Assembly (NCBI RefSeq): GCF_001418205.1 | Contig: NZ_LIQF01000009.1 | Span: forward strand, 82,565-146,564 | Direction of reading: 5' to 3' | From: Marinomonas fungiae | GTDB taxonomy: Bacteria; Pseudomonadota; Gammaproteobacteria; Pseudomonadales; Marinomonadaceae | Length of the DNA: 64,000 nt | In this document: positions 28,931 through 38,625 of the stretch, piece after piece | Layout: the number at the start of each line of letters is the position of its first letter | How positions within the stretch are numbered: position 1 is the first letter of the stretch | The notes under the pieces: generated by a model | The model's input: the letters and a program-made list of their open reading frames with translations, nothing else | Told to the model about the DNA's origin: nothing | Database searches by the model: none | Translations under genes and position numbers: made by a program

Positions 28931-29950
28931 CTAATTACCCCGAATAAAGCGCAATATATCCTGATACATAAATTGATGAAGCTCGTTTCTAGTACGCGCG
29001 TTACCATCCAAACAAACAATGCCATCTCCGGGAGCTTCTTCCTCAATCATCTCAACAGCCCCCTCTTTACAAAGCTGCATAAAGCTAAAATGCGCGGCGT
29101 CCGGATAGACAAGGTACTCATTGTTATTTTTTGGTAGATATTGTGCGAGGAAACCCGACTCTTCGGACTGCGGAAGATCACCGATATCAACCCCAGCAGC
29201 GAGGATTAGCGCGGGCGAAGTCAGCGTCTGTAGACTCTGACGTGACAAGCTTCTCGCCAACCCCAAATCTAACGAGATAACACGCTTAACTCGTTCGTCA
29301 GCTAAAGTGCCTGTCGGTTCACCGACTTGCTTATGGTCTAAACCTAGCTCCACCATCAAGCCGCATACTCTAGGGTTACTTTTAAGGCTACATTCTCGCG
29401 CTAGTTGTTCGCGATCAAACTCAGCTCCGGCTAATAACATCACCGTCCAACCCCCTAATGAATGCCCAATTGCAGTAACATCCTCGGCATCTGTAGCCTG
29501 CCTCAAGTAGGATTCATTGAATAACCAATTCAATAGACGTGACAAATCTTTTGGTCGCTGCCACCACTGGGCAGCAGCTTGAGCAGAATGATCAAACGAC
29601 GTAGTTCCAGGGTGATCAACAGCCATTACAATAAAGCCATCCTGCGCTAATCGCGTCGCTAGCCAATTCTGATTGCGCCAGTTACCGCGATAACCATGGG
29701 ACATCACCACCACGGGAAATTTACCAACCATCGGCGTGCCAACTCTTACCACATCAGTCCCTAAGAACGCAGCGTTTTCAGCCACTCGCTCCAACGGAAA
29801 ATGCGTCTGAGACGGATACCACACACTTGCCTTTAACGGCCGATCGCTATCTGAGAACAGCTGAACTTGATCAAACCCTACCGAATACGCCGACACATTC
29901 GACACCCAACACGCCACGACTGACAGAATCAAACACACAAATCGTCTCAT
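28931..29950 (-). CDS. Secreted alpha/beta hydrolase (PAF-acetylhydrolase/dienelactone hydrolase-like)
   Basis: A 339-residue protein with an N-terminal signal peptide (RRFVCLILSVVACWVSNVSA) and an alpha/beta-hydrolase fold. The nucleophile elbow is AIGHSLGGWTVML. An oxyanion-side segment is VVMSHGYRGNWRNQNWLATRLAQDGFIVMAVDHPG, and the catalytic His is probably in YPDAAHFSFMQLC. A Cys-containing C-terminal region suggests periplasmic disulfides. The open frame starts at 30049, but the ATG at 29950 begins the signal peptide and has AAGGGA upstream. Substrate is unknown; ester or lipid hydrolysis is likely. Confidence 0.8.
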   Translation of the reverse strand: MRRFVCLILSVVACWVSNVSAYSVGFDQVQLFSDSDRPLKASVWYPSQTHFPLERVAENAAFLGTDVVRVGTPMVGKFPVVVMSHGYRGNWRNQNWLATRLAQDGFIVMAVDHPGTTSFDHSAQAAAQWWQRPKDLSRLLNWLFNESYLRQATDAEDVTAIGHSLGGWTVMLLAGAEFDREQLARECSLKSNPRVCGLMVELGLDHKQVGEPTGTLADERVKRVISLDLGLARSLSRQSLQTLTSPALILAAGVDIGDLPQSEESGFLAQYLPKNNNEYLVYPDAAHFSFMQLCKEGAVEMIEEEAPGDGIVCLDGNARTRNELHQFMYQDILRFIRGN

Positions 29951-30192
29951 GGTTTTATATCCCTTCAAGTGTTTTAAAAAACACCACAATAGGCAGAAAA
30001 CAGCTAAAAATCGTCCTAGAACAGGATTCAGGACGTGGATATTAGCCAAAAGAGACCAAACAGCTACTCACCTAGCCCCACTTAACTGACAGCACCTTTT
30101 GTCTTAACTTGCATCATTCCCAAGTGGTCACTTTGTGATTATTCTTAGGAACCTTTGAAAAAATAATATTTAAAACACAAACGGACACACAC

Positions 30193-31974
30193 ATGCTTCA
30201 AGGACTCCGGCGCCCCCATTGGCTCGTCTTGCCTGCTCTACTGCTACTCTCTCTTTCTTCGCTAGCCGCCGATGGCAGTGAAGACATAGCCTTTATCTCT
30301 ATGTCGATTGGGCTGTTAGGCGGGCTCGCACTCTTTTTATTCGGTATGGAAACCATGTCGGATGCGTTGAAACGGGTTGCCGGTACCAAGGTCAAAAACC
30401 TGTTAGGGAAACTCACCACCAACCGTTTCAGTGGCATGCTCAGCGGCGCTGGGCTCACTGCGGTGATTCAATCCTCTTCAGTCACCACAGTACTGGTGGT
30501 CGGTTTTATTTCCGCGGGTTTAATGTCGTTGCCGCAAGCCGTTGGCGTCATTATGGGCGCCAATATTGGCACCACGATGACCGCTCAAATCATCGCTTTT
30601 AAAGTTACCAAAGCCGCCCTAGGGATGATAGGGATTGGCTTTATGATGTTTTTTGCTTCCAAAAAAGAAAGCATACAGCACTACGGCAATATGATTTTTG
30701 GCCTTGGCTTGATCTTCCTCGGTATGAATTTGATGAGTGATGCCATGGCACCATTGCGTAGCTATGAGCCATTTATCAATCTAATGACACAAATGGACAA
30801 TGCCTTATTAGCCATCCTAATTGCTGCTCTGTTTACCGCACTGGTGCAATCCTCTTCGGCCACCACGGGGATTGTGATTGTCATGGCAGCCCAAGGCTTT
30901 ATTCCCCTAGAAACGGGTATTGCCTTATCTATGGGCGCGAATATTGGTACCTGCGTGACGGCTATTTTGGCCGCCATAGGTAAAGGTCGTGAAGCGCTGC
31001 AAACCTCCACCGTACACGTATTGTTTAACGTGATCGGGGTGATTATTTGGTTGCCTCTGATCAGCTACTTGGGACAAGGCAGTATCGCCATTTCACCGAC
31101 GCATCCAGAGCTTGACGGCATTGAGCGTCTTGCCGCGGAGATTCCACGCCAAATAGCCAACGCCAATACCCTCTTTAACGTGCTCAACACCGCGATTATG
31201 TTGCCGTTTGCTGGAGCGTTTGTCTGGGCCGTGCGCAAATTGATCCCGCCAACACCAACCGATAAAAATGCCGCAACGCCCATCACACCTCAGTATATCA
31301 ATGACGATTTTCTGGCCACGCCTGACATTGCTCTTGAACAAACCCAATTGGAAGTGGCCCGCCTTGGCCGCCGCGTCTGTCGCATGCTATCGCAACTGCC
31401 TCCTTTGGCACCCAACGCCAAAACACCAGCGCAGTTAGCACAAGTCCGCGCCACCTTTAAAGACATTGAAGCCATCGAAGAAGAAGTGGATCAACTGCAC
31501 GTCGCCATCTTGATTCATCTCGGGAAACTGCGCCGCGGCCCGCTTTCTGCCGAGCAAAGCACAAGGCAAATAACCTTGGTGGGCATGACTGATCACTTGG
31601 AAAACATCGCCGACTTGGTCATCCACGGCCTGCTCCCCTTGTCCAATAAAGCACTTAATGACCAGCTCACCGTCAGCGCCACCATGCGCCAAACCTTGGA
31701 TACCATTCAAGACATGGTGAATAGCCTGCTGTTGGATTGCGTGAATGGTATTCGTCGTAATGAGCCAGAACTGGCCCGACGGGCGGTGGAAGCAAAACAA
31801 GAGCTCTACACGCTATTGGATGCGGTATTGGCGCATCAAGCGCTGCATTTATCGGATGACCAGCCTAACCGCCTACGCGTGTTCCGCTATGAAATGGAAT
31901 GGGCGCATATTTTGAAGAATATCTACGCCATGACCGATCGTATTGCCAAGATGCAGTTAAGTGAAAGTGTGTAA
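30193..31974 (+). CDS. Na+/phosphate cotransporter family protein with PhoU-like domain
   Basis: A 593-residue inner-membrane protein of the NptA/YjbB type. Two inverted-repeat QSSS motifs (AVIQSSSVTT and ALVQSSSATT) are the family signature, each followed by a GANIGT segment. After about residue 345 the protein turns soluble and helical, with a PhoU-like four-helix pattern (EVARLGRRVCRMLSQL, IEEEVDQLHVAILIHLGKL, DHLENIADLV). It probably carries phosphate with sodium. The N-terminus may carry a cleaved signal (LLLLSLSSLAA). The last 69 codons are duplicated at 34057-34263. Confidence 0.88.
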   Translation: MLQGLRRPHWLVLPALLLLSLSSLAADGSEDIAFISMSIGLLGGLALFLFGMETMSDALKRVAGTKVKNLLGKLTTNRFSGMLSGAGLTAVIQSSSVTTVLVVGFISAGLMSLPQAVGVIMGANIGTTMTAQIIAFKVTKAALGMIGIGFMMFFASKKESIQHYGNMIFGLGLIFLGMNLMSDAMAPLRSYEPFINLMTQMDNALLAILIAALFTALVQSSSATTGIVIVMAAQGFIPLETGIALSMGANIGTCVTAILAAIGKGREALQTSTVHVLFNVIGVIIWLPLISYLGQGSIAISPTHPELDGIERLAAEIPRQIANANTLFNVLNTAIMLPFAGAFVWAVRKLIPPTPTDKNAATPITPQYINDDFLATPDIALEQTQLEVARLGRRVCRMLSQLPPLAPNAKTPAQLAQVRATFKDIEAIEEEVDQLHVAILIHLGKLRRGPLSAEQSTRQITLVGMTDHLENIADLVIHGLLPLSNKALNDQLTVSATMRQTLDTIQDMVNSLLLDCVNGIRRNEPELARRAVEAKQELYTLLDAVLAHQALHLSDDQPNRLRVFRYEMEWAHILKNIYAMTDRIAKMQLSESV

Positions 31975-32186
31975 GTTAGAAATAACTCTAAACTAGCTTG
32001 GTTCATCTCATGTACTAAAAGAGCTCAATCAGGGTTAGCTTTACGTTTTAATAAAAATATTCAGCTTCTTTATTAATTAGATTTGATGGAATTAGAAAAT
32101 ATATATATAAAACAATAACTTGAAACGTCTACTTTTTTTTGCATATTGTTTCAACAAAGTGCAAAGATGGATGCTATGTGAGACAA

Positions 32187-32996
32187 ATGAAAGACTTAAC
32201 TTTTTTAGTCGTGGATGATTCGCAAACAGTTCGTAGTTTAGTAAAAACGGCTATATTTACTCAATTTGGCTCAAATCGAATTTTTACTGCCAGTAACGGC
32301 GTTCAAGCTAAAGATATTCTCTTGTCCAAAGAAGTGGATGTGATTATTTCCGATTGGGAAATGCCGAAGATGAGTGGGCAAGAGCTTTTAGCTTTCGTGA
32401 AAAAGTCCAAAAAGCTCAGTAAAATACCATTTATCATGATGACGACACGAGGCGGCAAAGAGTCGGTTCTAGAAGCGATACAAAATGGTGTAAGTCATTA
32501 TGTGGTTAAACCGTTTACAACGGAAAAGCTTGAGGACGCTATTCGTCGCTCATGGACATCCTCTCGTAAACGAAAAGAAATGCGCTATGCTGGATTACCG
32601 CAACATATTTTGAAAATTGCCACACCCGAGCAAATGCTGGATGGCAGAATTCAAAACATTAGTCGATCAGGGGCTCTATTGGATTTACCATTCCACTCTG
32701 CTCTCGCACTATTTTCCAATATTAGAATGCACATCAGCATACCACTCAATGACAATGATACCATTCAGCTGTTCAATCTGGCTGGGCGTATCATTCGTAT
32801 CTCAGCGCATGACGCTTCAGACCCAAACAATAAAAACTGCTCTATCGCATTAATTTTTGACTATGAAAAATGCGAACAGAAAACCAAAGATAGCCTTAAT
32901 TATCTAATTGATTTCCTAAGCTCCAATCTCCCCAAACTGGTCAAGGAGGCTACACTAAAGTCATCCATGTGTGACAACTTCACGGGCATCAGTTAA
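32187..32996 (+). CDS. Response regulator with REC and PilZ domains
   Basis: A 269-residue protein. The receiver domain (about 1-120) has the acidic pocket VVDDSQTVR, phospho-acceptor Asp56 (ISDWEMPKMSG), MMTTRGG and the conserved Lys in VVKPF. A PilZ domain follows, with RxxxR (RKEMR) about 30 residues later and NISRSGALLDL matching the D/NxSxxG motif, so c-di-GMP binding is expected. The link from phosphorylation to c-di-GMP sensing suggests a role in motility or surface attachment. The upstream frame from 32139 uses a TTG; I chose the ATG at 32187 that begins the first receiver strand. Ribosome site is weak. No kinase gene is adjacent. Confidence 0.83.
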   Translation: MKDLTFLVVDDSQTVRSLVKTAIFTQFGSNRIFTASNGVQAKDILLSKEVDVIISDWEMPKMSGQELLAFVKKSKKLSKIPFIMMTTRGGKESVLEAIQNGVSHYVVKPFTTEKLEDAIRRSWTSSRKRKEMRYAGLPQHILKIATPEQMLDGRIQNISRSGALLDLPFHSALALFSNIRMHISIPLNDNDTIQLFNLAGRIIRISAHDASDPNNKNCSIALIFDYEKCEQKTKDSLNYLIDFLSSNLPKLVKEATLKSSMCDNFTGIS

Positions 32997-33169
32997 TGAA
33001 TCGACCAGCCTGAAAATATATCGATCTGGAGTCTAATAGAGCTTTAAAGATAGTTCTAGTGAGGACTAGCGTATTTTGGGGAGTTGGATAAAACTGAGTA
33101 ATCAATCACTGTGTAGATGAGTTGCTTGTTAAAACCTTAACTATGATCGAACTCTTCGTTTTCAACATA

Positions 33170-33616
33170 TTAATGCTTTGGACGAATCACGACCGTTCCA
33201 GCAATCTTGTCATGCCAACCTTGCTTTTTACCATCCCAAGCAACCCAGAAAAAACCTAAGCCAAACGGGATAGCCGATATAAAGTAAGCTAAATAGCGAA
33301 TAATGGCTTGTTTCGTAGAAAGCTTCGCACCAGTTTTGGAATCAAGCACCATAGCCTTGATCACCATTTTACCTGGCGTCGCCGATTTATAGATCCAAAA
33401 TAAAATGGTGGCGATTAATGGCATGACATAAGAAATAATAAAATCACCTCCCATTAGCCACGAATCAGAATGCTGTGCTTCATCGCCATACACTAAAAAC
33501 AACAATGGAGTCGAGACGCATAAAAGGATAACCGTATCAATCAAAGACGCACCTGTTCTTGCCCAAAAACCAGCATATTGATATGCGCCAAACTTCTCCA
33601 ACTCTTTCCCACTCAT
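33170..33616 (-). CDS. RDD family membrane protein
   Basis: A 148-residue protein with four hydrophobic segments and the RDD pattern: YAGFWARTGASLIDTVILL near the start, SATPGKMVIKAMVLD in the middle and a helical C-terminal part ending WHDKIAGTVVI. The family function is unclear; some members are ion transporters. The start at 33616 (MSGKELEKFG) has AAGGGA upstream; the frame extends to 33637. It stands alone. Confidence 0.85.
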   Translation of the reverse strand: MSGKELEKFGAYQYAGFWARTGASLIDTVILLCVSTPLLFLVYGDEAQHSDSWLMGGDFIISYVMPLIATILFWIYKSATPGKMVIKAMVLDSKTGAKLSTKQAIIRYLAYFISAIPFGLGFFWVAWDGKKQGWHDKIAGTVVIRPKH

Positions 33617-33767
33617 CACTATTCCCTTCCAGTCCATTGTGTCAAAGTATTTTTAACCGCGCGTAGCATAGCAAATAGACAAAAATGACAAAATAATCAT
33701 TCTTATTTATTTCACCGGTGCTAAAAGCGTTAAATTAGCTGCACCCTAGCACTGGTTGGCCTAATAA

Positions 33768-33873
33768 GGGTCATTAGCAAAACAGTTCACGCGAAAGCGA
33801 TCGTAAAGACCATTTCAGCTCTAGTGCTCGAATAAGCGCGTCATAATGACAGGCCGTGTAATGGGTTATTGGG
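33768..33873 (-). pseudogene. Decayed second copy of the VF530 gene
   Basis: The minus strand keeps NNPLHGLSL, then after a small deletion TRLFEH, a stop, [16 protein letters not shown], all colinear with the intact protein at 26620. Two in-frame stops and a lost start of the second helix show it is not functional. The last third of the gene is absent. Confidence 0.8.
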
Positions 33874-34056
33874 TAGGTGCTGGTGGCAGTTTTTAGCTGG
33901 ATCTAATTGCTCTCAAGTGAGAAAAGCCAGCTCAGATACGGCTGACTTGATTTTGAGAGTGGAGTGAACAATCACTTTTTAGATGAATGACTTGCTAAAC
34001 TATAATGTGACAAGCACTTGAGATCGGAGACTAAATTTCATCCGCCCCTGAGGTAA

Positions 34057-34263
34057 CGGGCGGTAGAAGCAAAACATGAGCTCTACACGTTATTGGATGC
34101 CGTATTGGCGCACCAATCGCAGCATTTGTCCGGTGACAAGCCTCATTGTCTGCGTCTGTTCCGCTACGAAATGGAATGGGCGCATATTTTGAAGAATATC
34201 TACGCCATGACCGACCGTATTGCCAAGATACAGTTGGATAGGGGTGATGGGGATTTGGCTTAA
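34057..34263 (+). pseudogene. Duplicated 3' end of the Na/Pi cotransporter gene
   Basis: Sixty-nine codons in frame to TAA match the last codons of the gene at 30193-31974: RAVEAKHELYTLLDAVLAHQ and RYEMEWAHILKNIYAMTDRI are nearly unchanged. The end differs (IQLDRGDGDLA instead of MQLSESV). There is no start codon or ribosome site, and similarity begins abruptly at 34057. Confidence 0.88.
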
Positions 34264-34338
34264 GGGGTCAGATTCCTTCTAAAGCAATATCGTTGGCCAT
34301 TGCCTACGAATCTATACTTGTAAGGAATCTGACCCCTT
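34262..34338. repeat. REPIN-like paired palindrome, copy A
   Basis: AAGGGGTCAGATTCCTT at 34262-34278 and its exact complement at 34322-34338 flank 43 bases. The interior is about 80 per cent identical to copy B (shared ATATCGTTGGC and CCTACGAATCTATACTTGT). It starts at the stop codon of the duplicated cotransporter piece. Confidence 0.82.
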
Positions 34339-34354
34339 TATTGATGATAGATCC

Positions 34355-34375
34355 ATTCCCGCGGGAACCGCGGTC
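34355..34375. repeat. GC-rich REP-like palindrome
   Basis: ATTCCCGCGGGAA is followed directly by CCGCGG, giving nested GC-rich palindromes beside TCCTACAAAAA. It looks like a different REP family from the GGGGTCAGA units, but only one copy is present here. Confidence 0.45.
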
Positions 34376-34482
34376 CTACAAAAACTGCGACTCACTTCAG
34401 AAATGCAATATCTATCGCTGAGTACAATCGGCTCGTACAAAGGTCGGGAATAAGGTCAGGCAGGGAATGGCTGCTATCACTT

Positions 34483-34559
34483 AAGGGGTCAGATCCCTTC
34501 TGCACCGATATCGTTGGCAACTACCTACGAATCTATACTTGTAAGGGATCTGACCCCTT
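34483..34559. repeat. REPIN-like paired palindrome, copy B
   Basis: AAGGGGTCAGATCCCTT at 34483-34499 and its exact complement at 34543-34559, same total length (77 bases) as copy A and in the same orientation 221 bases away. Confidence 0.82.
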
Positions 34560-34582
34560 TGCAACATAAATCGCCGGCAATA

Positions 34583-34610
34583 AAAAAGGAGCACCGAGGT
34601 GCTCCTTTTT
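34583..34610 (-). terminator. Rho-independent terminator of pnp (bidirectional shape)
   Basis: A 13-base perfect stem, AAAAAGGAGCACC with GGTGCTCCTTTTT, and a two-base loop. On the minus strand it lies 25 bases after the pnp stop and ends the core operon. Confidence 0.93.
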
Positions 34611-34634
34611 AGGATCTAACCAGAAGTTAGGAGA

Positions 34635-36746
34635 TTAGCCAGCTACGAATGCTGCTTTTTCTTCTTCAGTCACTTCTTTGATAGAAAGCTTGATACGACC
34701 GCGTGCGTCTACGTCTAGGACTTTAACGATTACGTCTTGGCCTTCTTGTAGTACGTCAGCGACTGCACGGATGCGCTCTTCAGCGATCTGAGAGATGTGT
34801 ACTAGGCCGTCTTTGCCTGGAAGGATGTTCACGAATGCACCGAATTCCGCTAGGCGAACGACTTTACCTTGGTAAAGTTTGTCGACTTCTGCTTCTGCAG
34901 TGATTTCGTGGATACGTAGCATCGCTGCGTCAGATGATGTTTTATCTGGAGCGTAGATACGTACTGTACCATCGTCGTCTAGGTCGATAGAAGCGCCTGT
35001 GTCTTCAGTGATAGAGCGGATTGTTGCGCCGCCTTTACCGATAACTTCACGGATCTTCTCAGGATCGATCTTGAATGTCGCCATAGATGGTGCATTCGGA
35101 GATACTTCTGGACGAGCGTAGCCAATGACTTGAGCCATTTCACGTAGGATGTGCTTACGTGCTTCCATCGCTTGAGTTAGGGCGATGTCCATGATCTCTT
35201 CGTTGATACCTTCGATCTTGATGTCCATCTGTAGCGCTGTGATACCTTCTTCAGTACCCGCTACTTTGAAGTCCATGTCGCCTAGGTGGTCTTCGTCACC
35301 TAGGATGTCAGTTAGGACTGCGAAGCCGTCGTCTTCTTTTACAAGACCCATTGCGATACCCGCAACTGGTGCTTTAAGAGGAACGCCTGCGTCCATCATA
35401 GATAGAGACGCACCACACACAGACGCCATTGAGCTTGAACCATTCGATTCAGTGATCTCAGATACCACGCGGATTGTGTATGGGAATTCGTCTTCAGAAG
35501 GAAGAACAGCCTGTACACCACGACGTGCTAGACGACCGTGACCGATTTCACGACGACCGACTCCGCCCATACGACCACACTCACCTACAGAGTAAGGAGG
35601 GAAGTTGTAGTGCAGCATGAAGCTGTCTTTCGATTCGCCCGCTAGACCGTCAGCGATCTGAGCGTCACGGCTTGTACCTAGTGTACAAGTTGCGATCGCT
35701 TGTGTTTCACCACGTGTGAACAAAGCAGAACCGTGAGTTTTCTTCAACATGCCCACTTCAACAGCGATTGGACGAACAGTGCTGTTGTCACGACCGTCGA
35801 TACGTGGCTTGCCGTCGATTACGCGACGACGCACGATGTTTTTCTCAAGCTTACCGAAAGCACCGGCTACGTCAGCTTCAGAGAAAGCACCTTCTTCTGT
35901 TACTAGCGCTTCGATCGCTGCGGCGCGAACTTCGCCTAGTTTCGCGTAACGAGCCATCTTGTCAGAGATAGTGTACGCTTCTTCGATTTGCGCTGCGAAG
36001 CCTGACGCTACCGCTGCTTTTAGCTCTTCGTTTGTTGCTTCAGGAGCCCAGTCCCAACGTGGTTTGCCAGCTTCAGCTGCAAATTCGTTGATCGCTTGAA
36101 CCGCCGTTTGCATTTCTTTGTGCGCGTAAAGTACCGCACCTAGCATTTCGTCTTCTGTCAGCTCTTGTGCTTCAGACTCAACCATTAGTACTGCGTCTTT
36201 GGTACCCGCTACCACCATGTCTAGTAGAGATTCTGCTAGCTCAGAGTTTAGTGGGTTAAGCATGTAGCCAGACTCATCGTTGAAGCCAACACGAGCTGCA
36301 CCGATAGGACCGTTGAATGGGATACCTGATACAGCTAGTGCTGCAGAGGTTGCCAGCATTGCAGGGATATCAGCGTCTAGGTTTGTGTTAGTCGACATTA
36401 CGGTACAAACAACTTGTACTTCGTTCATGAAACCTTTCGGGAACAGTGGACGAATTGGACGGTCGATTAGACGTGACGTTAGGGTTTCTTTTTCAGAAGG
36501 ACGGCCTTCACGTTTTAGGAAACCACCTGGGATTTTACCAACCGCGTAAGTACGCTCTTGGTAGTGTACAGACAGTGGGAAGAAGTCTTGACCAGCGTTT
36601 GCGCTCTTCGCGCCAACCACTGTTGCAAGCACTTGTGCATCGCCCATTGTACATAGAACAGCACCCGTCGCTTGACGTGCGATACGGCCTGTTTCTAGGG
36701 TAACTTCTTGATTTCCGTATTGGAAAGTTTTAGTCGTAATACTCAC
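34635..36746 (-). CDS. pnp: Polynucleotide phosphorylase
   Basis: A 703-residue 3'-to-5' phosphorolytic exoribonuclease, a subunit of the RNA degradosome in related bacteria. Two RNase PH domains (about 10-145 and 320-470, the second with [10 protein letters not shown] and [17 protein letters not shown]) flank a helical domain. A KH domain ([31 protein letters not shown]) and an S1 domain ([26 protein letters not shown]) close the protein. It follows rpsO across a 183-base gap that contains a terminator-like hairpin, so pnp is probably partly separately expressed, as in E. coli. Confidence 0.97.
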   Translation of the reverse strand: MSITTKTFQYGNQEVTLETGRIARQATGAVLCTMGDAQVLATVVGAKSANAGQDFFPLSVHYQERTYAVGKIPGGFLKREGRPSEKETLTSRLIDRPIRPLFPKGFMNEVQVVCTVMSTNTNLDADIPAMLATSAALAVSGIPFNGPIGAARVGFNDESGYMLNPLNSELAESLLDMVVAGTKDAVLMVESEAQELTEDEMLGAVLYAHKEMQTAVQAINEFAAEAGKPRWDWAPEATNEELKAAVASGFAAQIEEAYTISDKMARYAKLGEVRAAAIEALVTEEGAFSEADVAGAFGKLEKNIVRRRVIDGKPRIDGRDNSTVRPIAVEVGMLKKTHGSALFTRGETQAIATCTLGTSRDAQIADGLAGESKDSFMLHYNFPPYSVGECGRMGGVGRREIGHGRLARRGVQAVLPSEDEFPYTIRVVSEITESNGSSSMASVCGASLSMMDAGVPLKAPVAGIAMGLVKEDDGFAVLTDILGDEDHLGDMDFKVAGTEEGITALQMDIKIEGINEEIMDIALTQAMEARKHILREMAQVIGYARPEVSPNAPSMATFKIDPEKIREVIGKGGATIRSITEDTGASIDLDDDGTVRIYAPDKTSSDAAMLRIHEITAEAEVDKLYQGKVVRLAEFGAFVNILPGKDGLVHISQIAEERIRAVADVLQEGQDVIVKVLDVDARGRIKLSIKEVTEEEKAAFVAG

Positions 36747-36893
36747 TCGTATTCCTTAACTTATTTTTTTGTAACTTTCTCCCAAAGACAATCTTTAGTA
36801 GCCAGTACTCAAATGTATTCTTTACTGCGTCGTTTTGTTGATCGGAGAAAAACACATATGAAGTACAGGCTGTCCCTTGGGAGGCCTATAAAG

Positions 36894-36922
36894 AAAAAAG
36901 GGCCATATGGTTATGGCCCTTT
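36894..36922 (-). terminator. Terminator-like hairpin between rpsO and pnp
   Basis: On the minus strand AAAGGGCCAT and ATGGCCCTTT pair around six bases and are followed by a T run. It lies eight bases past the rpsO stop and should reduce readthrough from rpsO into pnp. Confidence 0.87.
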
Positions 36923-36929
36923 CTCTGTC

Positions 36930-37199
36930 TTAGCGACGTAGACCTAGCTTTTTGATCAAGCTAGTGTAACGTGCAGCGTCTTTACGCTTTAGGTAGTCCA
37001 GCAATTTACGGCGCTGGTTTACCATGCGAATTAGACCGCGACGAGAATGGTGGTCGCCTTTGTGATCTTTGAAGTGACCTTGTAGACCTTCGATGTTCTT
37101 AGTTAGCAATGCAACTTGAACTTCTGGTGAACCAGTGTCGCCTTCTTTAACCTGAAACTCTGCAACCAATGCTGCTTTTTGTTCTGCAGACAATGCCAT
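36930..37199 (-). CDS. rpsO: 30S ribosomal protein S15
   Basis: 89 residues, the standard size. The sequence [14 protein letters not shown], then [37 protein letters not shown], is typical of S15, which binds 16S rRNA in the central domain. The frame reaches 37214, but ATG 37199 has GGAGAT upstream and gives the standard N-terminus. It lies between truB and pnp as in most gammaproteobacteria. Confidence 0.98.
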   Translation of the reverse strand: MALSAEQKAALVAEFQVKEGDTGSPEVQVALLTKNIEGLQGHFKDHKGDHHSRRGLIRMVNQRRKLLDYLKRKDAARYTSLIKKLGLRR

Positions 37200-37285
37200 A
37201 ATCTTTATCTCCAATTAATATGCTATGAATGTGTCCAGGATAGCCGAGCATATTTTCAGTTACCCTAGGGCCGAGTATTCTAGCA

Positions 37286-38215
37286 CTATTTTTTCGCTAA
37301 CTCACTCGTATTTACCAATCGATGTGGCTTAATTTTGCCTTTTTTCACTTCGCCTAAACCCATGAAAGCGCGTGTGCCTTCTACGTATAGGCGTAGTAAT
37401 TGACCTTCGTCAAAACCACGTGTGTTGCTTAGTAATCTACCAAACACTATATCTTGGGATTCTTGCACTGACATGACAATCTCCGGTAAATGCAATACGG
37501 CGGTATCCGCACCCATTAACTGTTGATCAAGAATGTCTTCGCCCTGTTCAGCCAACGCTTCAAATTCTTCGATGGTAAGCATGTCCGCTGGATCATAGCC
37601 TGCGGTTGAGACACGATGTAACGTCTTAAGATGCGCACCACAACCCATGGCTTCACCGATATCTTCACCAATGGTGCGAATATAAGTGCCTTTGGTACAG
37701 CTAATGTCCAAAGTCAGAGTGTTTTCACTGCGCTCCAGCACCTCTAAATTTGAGATAAAGACCTTACGGCGTTTACGCTCAATAGTGATGCCTTGACGGG
37801 CGTATTCGTACAAAGGCTTACCTTCGTGCTTTAACGCGGAATACATCGGTGGTACTTGCTCGATCTCCCCACGGAAACGATCCAGTAGCGTTTCTAATTC
37901 ATCATCAGAAAGCTGTGGTACAGTTTCATTAGTCAGGATATCGCCTTCTTTATCGCCTGTGGTGGTACGAATACCCAGTTCAATACAGGTAATGTAACGC
38001 TTGTCAGCGTCGAGAAGGAATTGCGAGAATTTGGTGGCTTCGCCAAGACAAAGCGGCAACATGCCAGTGGCAAGTGGGTCAAGTGCCCCCGTATGTCCGG
38101 CTTTAGCAGCACGGAACACACGGCGAACTTTTTGTAACGCTTGATTAGAGCTCAGACCCAGAGGTTTGTTTAGTAGCACAACGCCATCAATGGCGCGCCA
38201 TTGCGTTTTACCCAT
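37286..38215 (-). CDS. truB: tRNA pseudouridine(55) synthase
   Basis: A 309-residue enzyme making pseudouridine 55 in tRNA. The catalytic Asp46 lies in AGHTGALDPLATGMLPLCLGEATK, the classical TruB motif. GTYIRTIGEDIGEAMGCGAHL and a C-terminal PUA-like region (VFGRLLSNTRGFDEGQLLRLYVEG) complete it. It follows rbfA by nine bases in the same direction. Confidence 0.96.
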   Translation of the reverse strand: MGKTQWRAIDGVVLLNKPLGLSSNQALQKVRRVFRAAKAGHTGALDPLATGMLPLCLGEATKFSQFLLDADKRYITCIELGIRTTTGDKEGDILTNETVPQLSDDELETLLDRFRGEIEQVPPMYSALKHEGKPLYEYARQGITIERKRRKVFISNLEVLERSENTLTLDISCTKGTYIRTIGEDIGEAMGCGAHLKTLHRVSTAGYDPADMLTIEEFEALAEQGEDILDQQLMGADTAVLHLPEIVMSVQESQDIVFGRLLSNTRGFDEGQLLRLYVEGTRAFMGLGEVKKGKIKPHRLVNTSELAKK

Positions 38216-38224
38216 GGTAAGCGC

Positions 38225-38611
38225 TTACTCTTCGTTTGAGTCTTGTTTCTGGTCCTTGCGAACAGCTTCGTCAATCAACGCAGACATGCGTGCACCGTTT
38301 ACTACGCTGTTGTCGTAGTGGAAACGTAGGTGCGGCATGATGCGCAGTTTCACTTCTTTCGCAAGGCGAGAACGCAGGAAGTTTTTTGCACTTTCCAGTG
38401 CCGCTTGGTTTTCTGCCAAACGTTCCGCATTGTCATCTAACCCAAGCACGGTGTAGTACACATCCGCATAGCCTAGGTCTTTTGCAACACGCACTTCGTT
38501 GATCGTTACCATACCAAGACGTGGGTCTTTCACTTCAAATTGTATTAGGGATGCCAGCTCCTTTTGGAGCTGGTCACCGATACGACTAGTACGACTAAAT
38601 TCGCCTGCCAT
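38225..38611 (-). CDS. rbfA: Ribosome-binding factor A
   Basis: A 128-residue KH-like protein needed for late 16S rRNA maturation. Segments EFSRTSRIGDQLQKELASLIQFEVKDPRLGMVTINEVRVAKDLGYADVY and RLAKEVKLRIMPHLRFHYDNSV are the family pattern. It sits between infB (14 bases) and truB. Confidence 0.96.
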   Translation of the reverse strand: MAGEFSRTSRIGDQLQKELASLIQFEVKDPRLGMVTINEVRVAKDLGYADVYYTVLGLDDNAERLAENQAALESAKNFLRSRLAKEVKLRIMPHLRFHYDNSVVNGARMSALIDEAVRKDQKQDSNEE

Positions 38612-38625
38612 TGTGTATCCCTGTA

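Larger units (their letters stand above)
33617..34634. other. 1-kb stretch with no intact gene: remnants and repeats
   Basis: Between the RDD gene and pnp the sequence holds a decayed VF530 copy, a duplicated 3' end of the Na/Pi cotransporter gene, two REPIN-like repeats, a GC-rich REP-like palindrome and the pnp terminator, each listed separately. No ordinary coding region was found. Confidence 0.8.

Noticed and set aside
33076..33145. Weak similarity between 33076-33145 and 33957-34015 (both contain CAATCACT, TAGATGA, TTGCT)
   Set aside because: It may be another trace of duplication, but the match is short and gapped, and I could not show it is above chance by eye.
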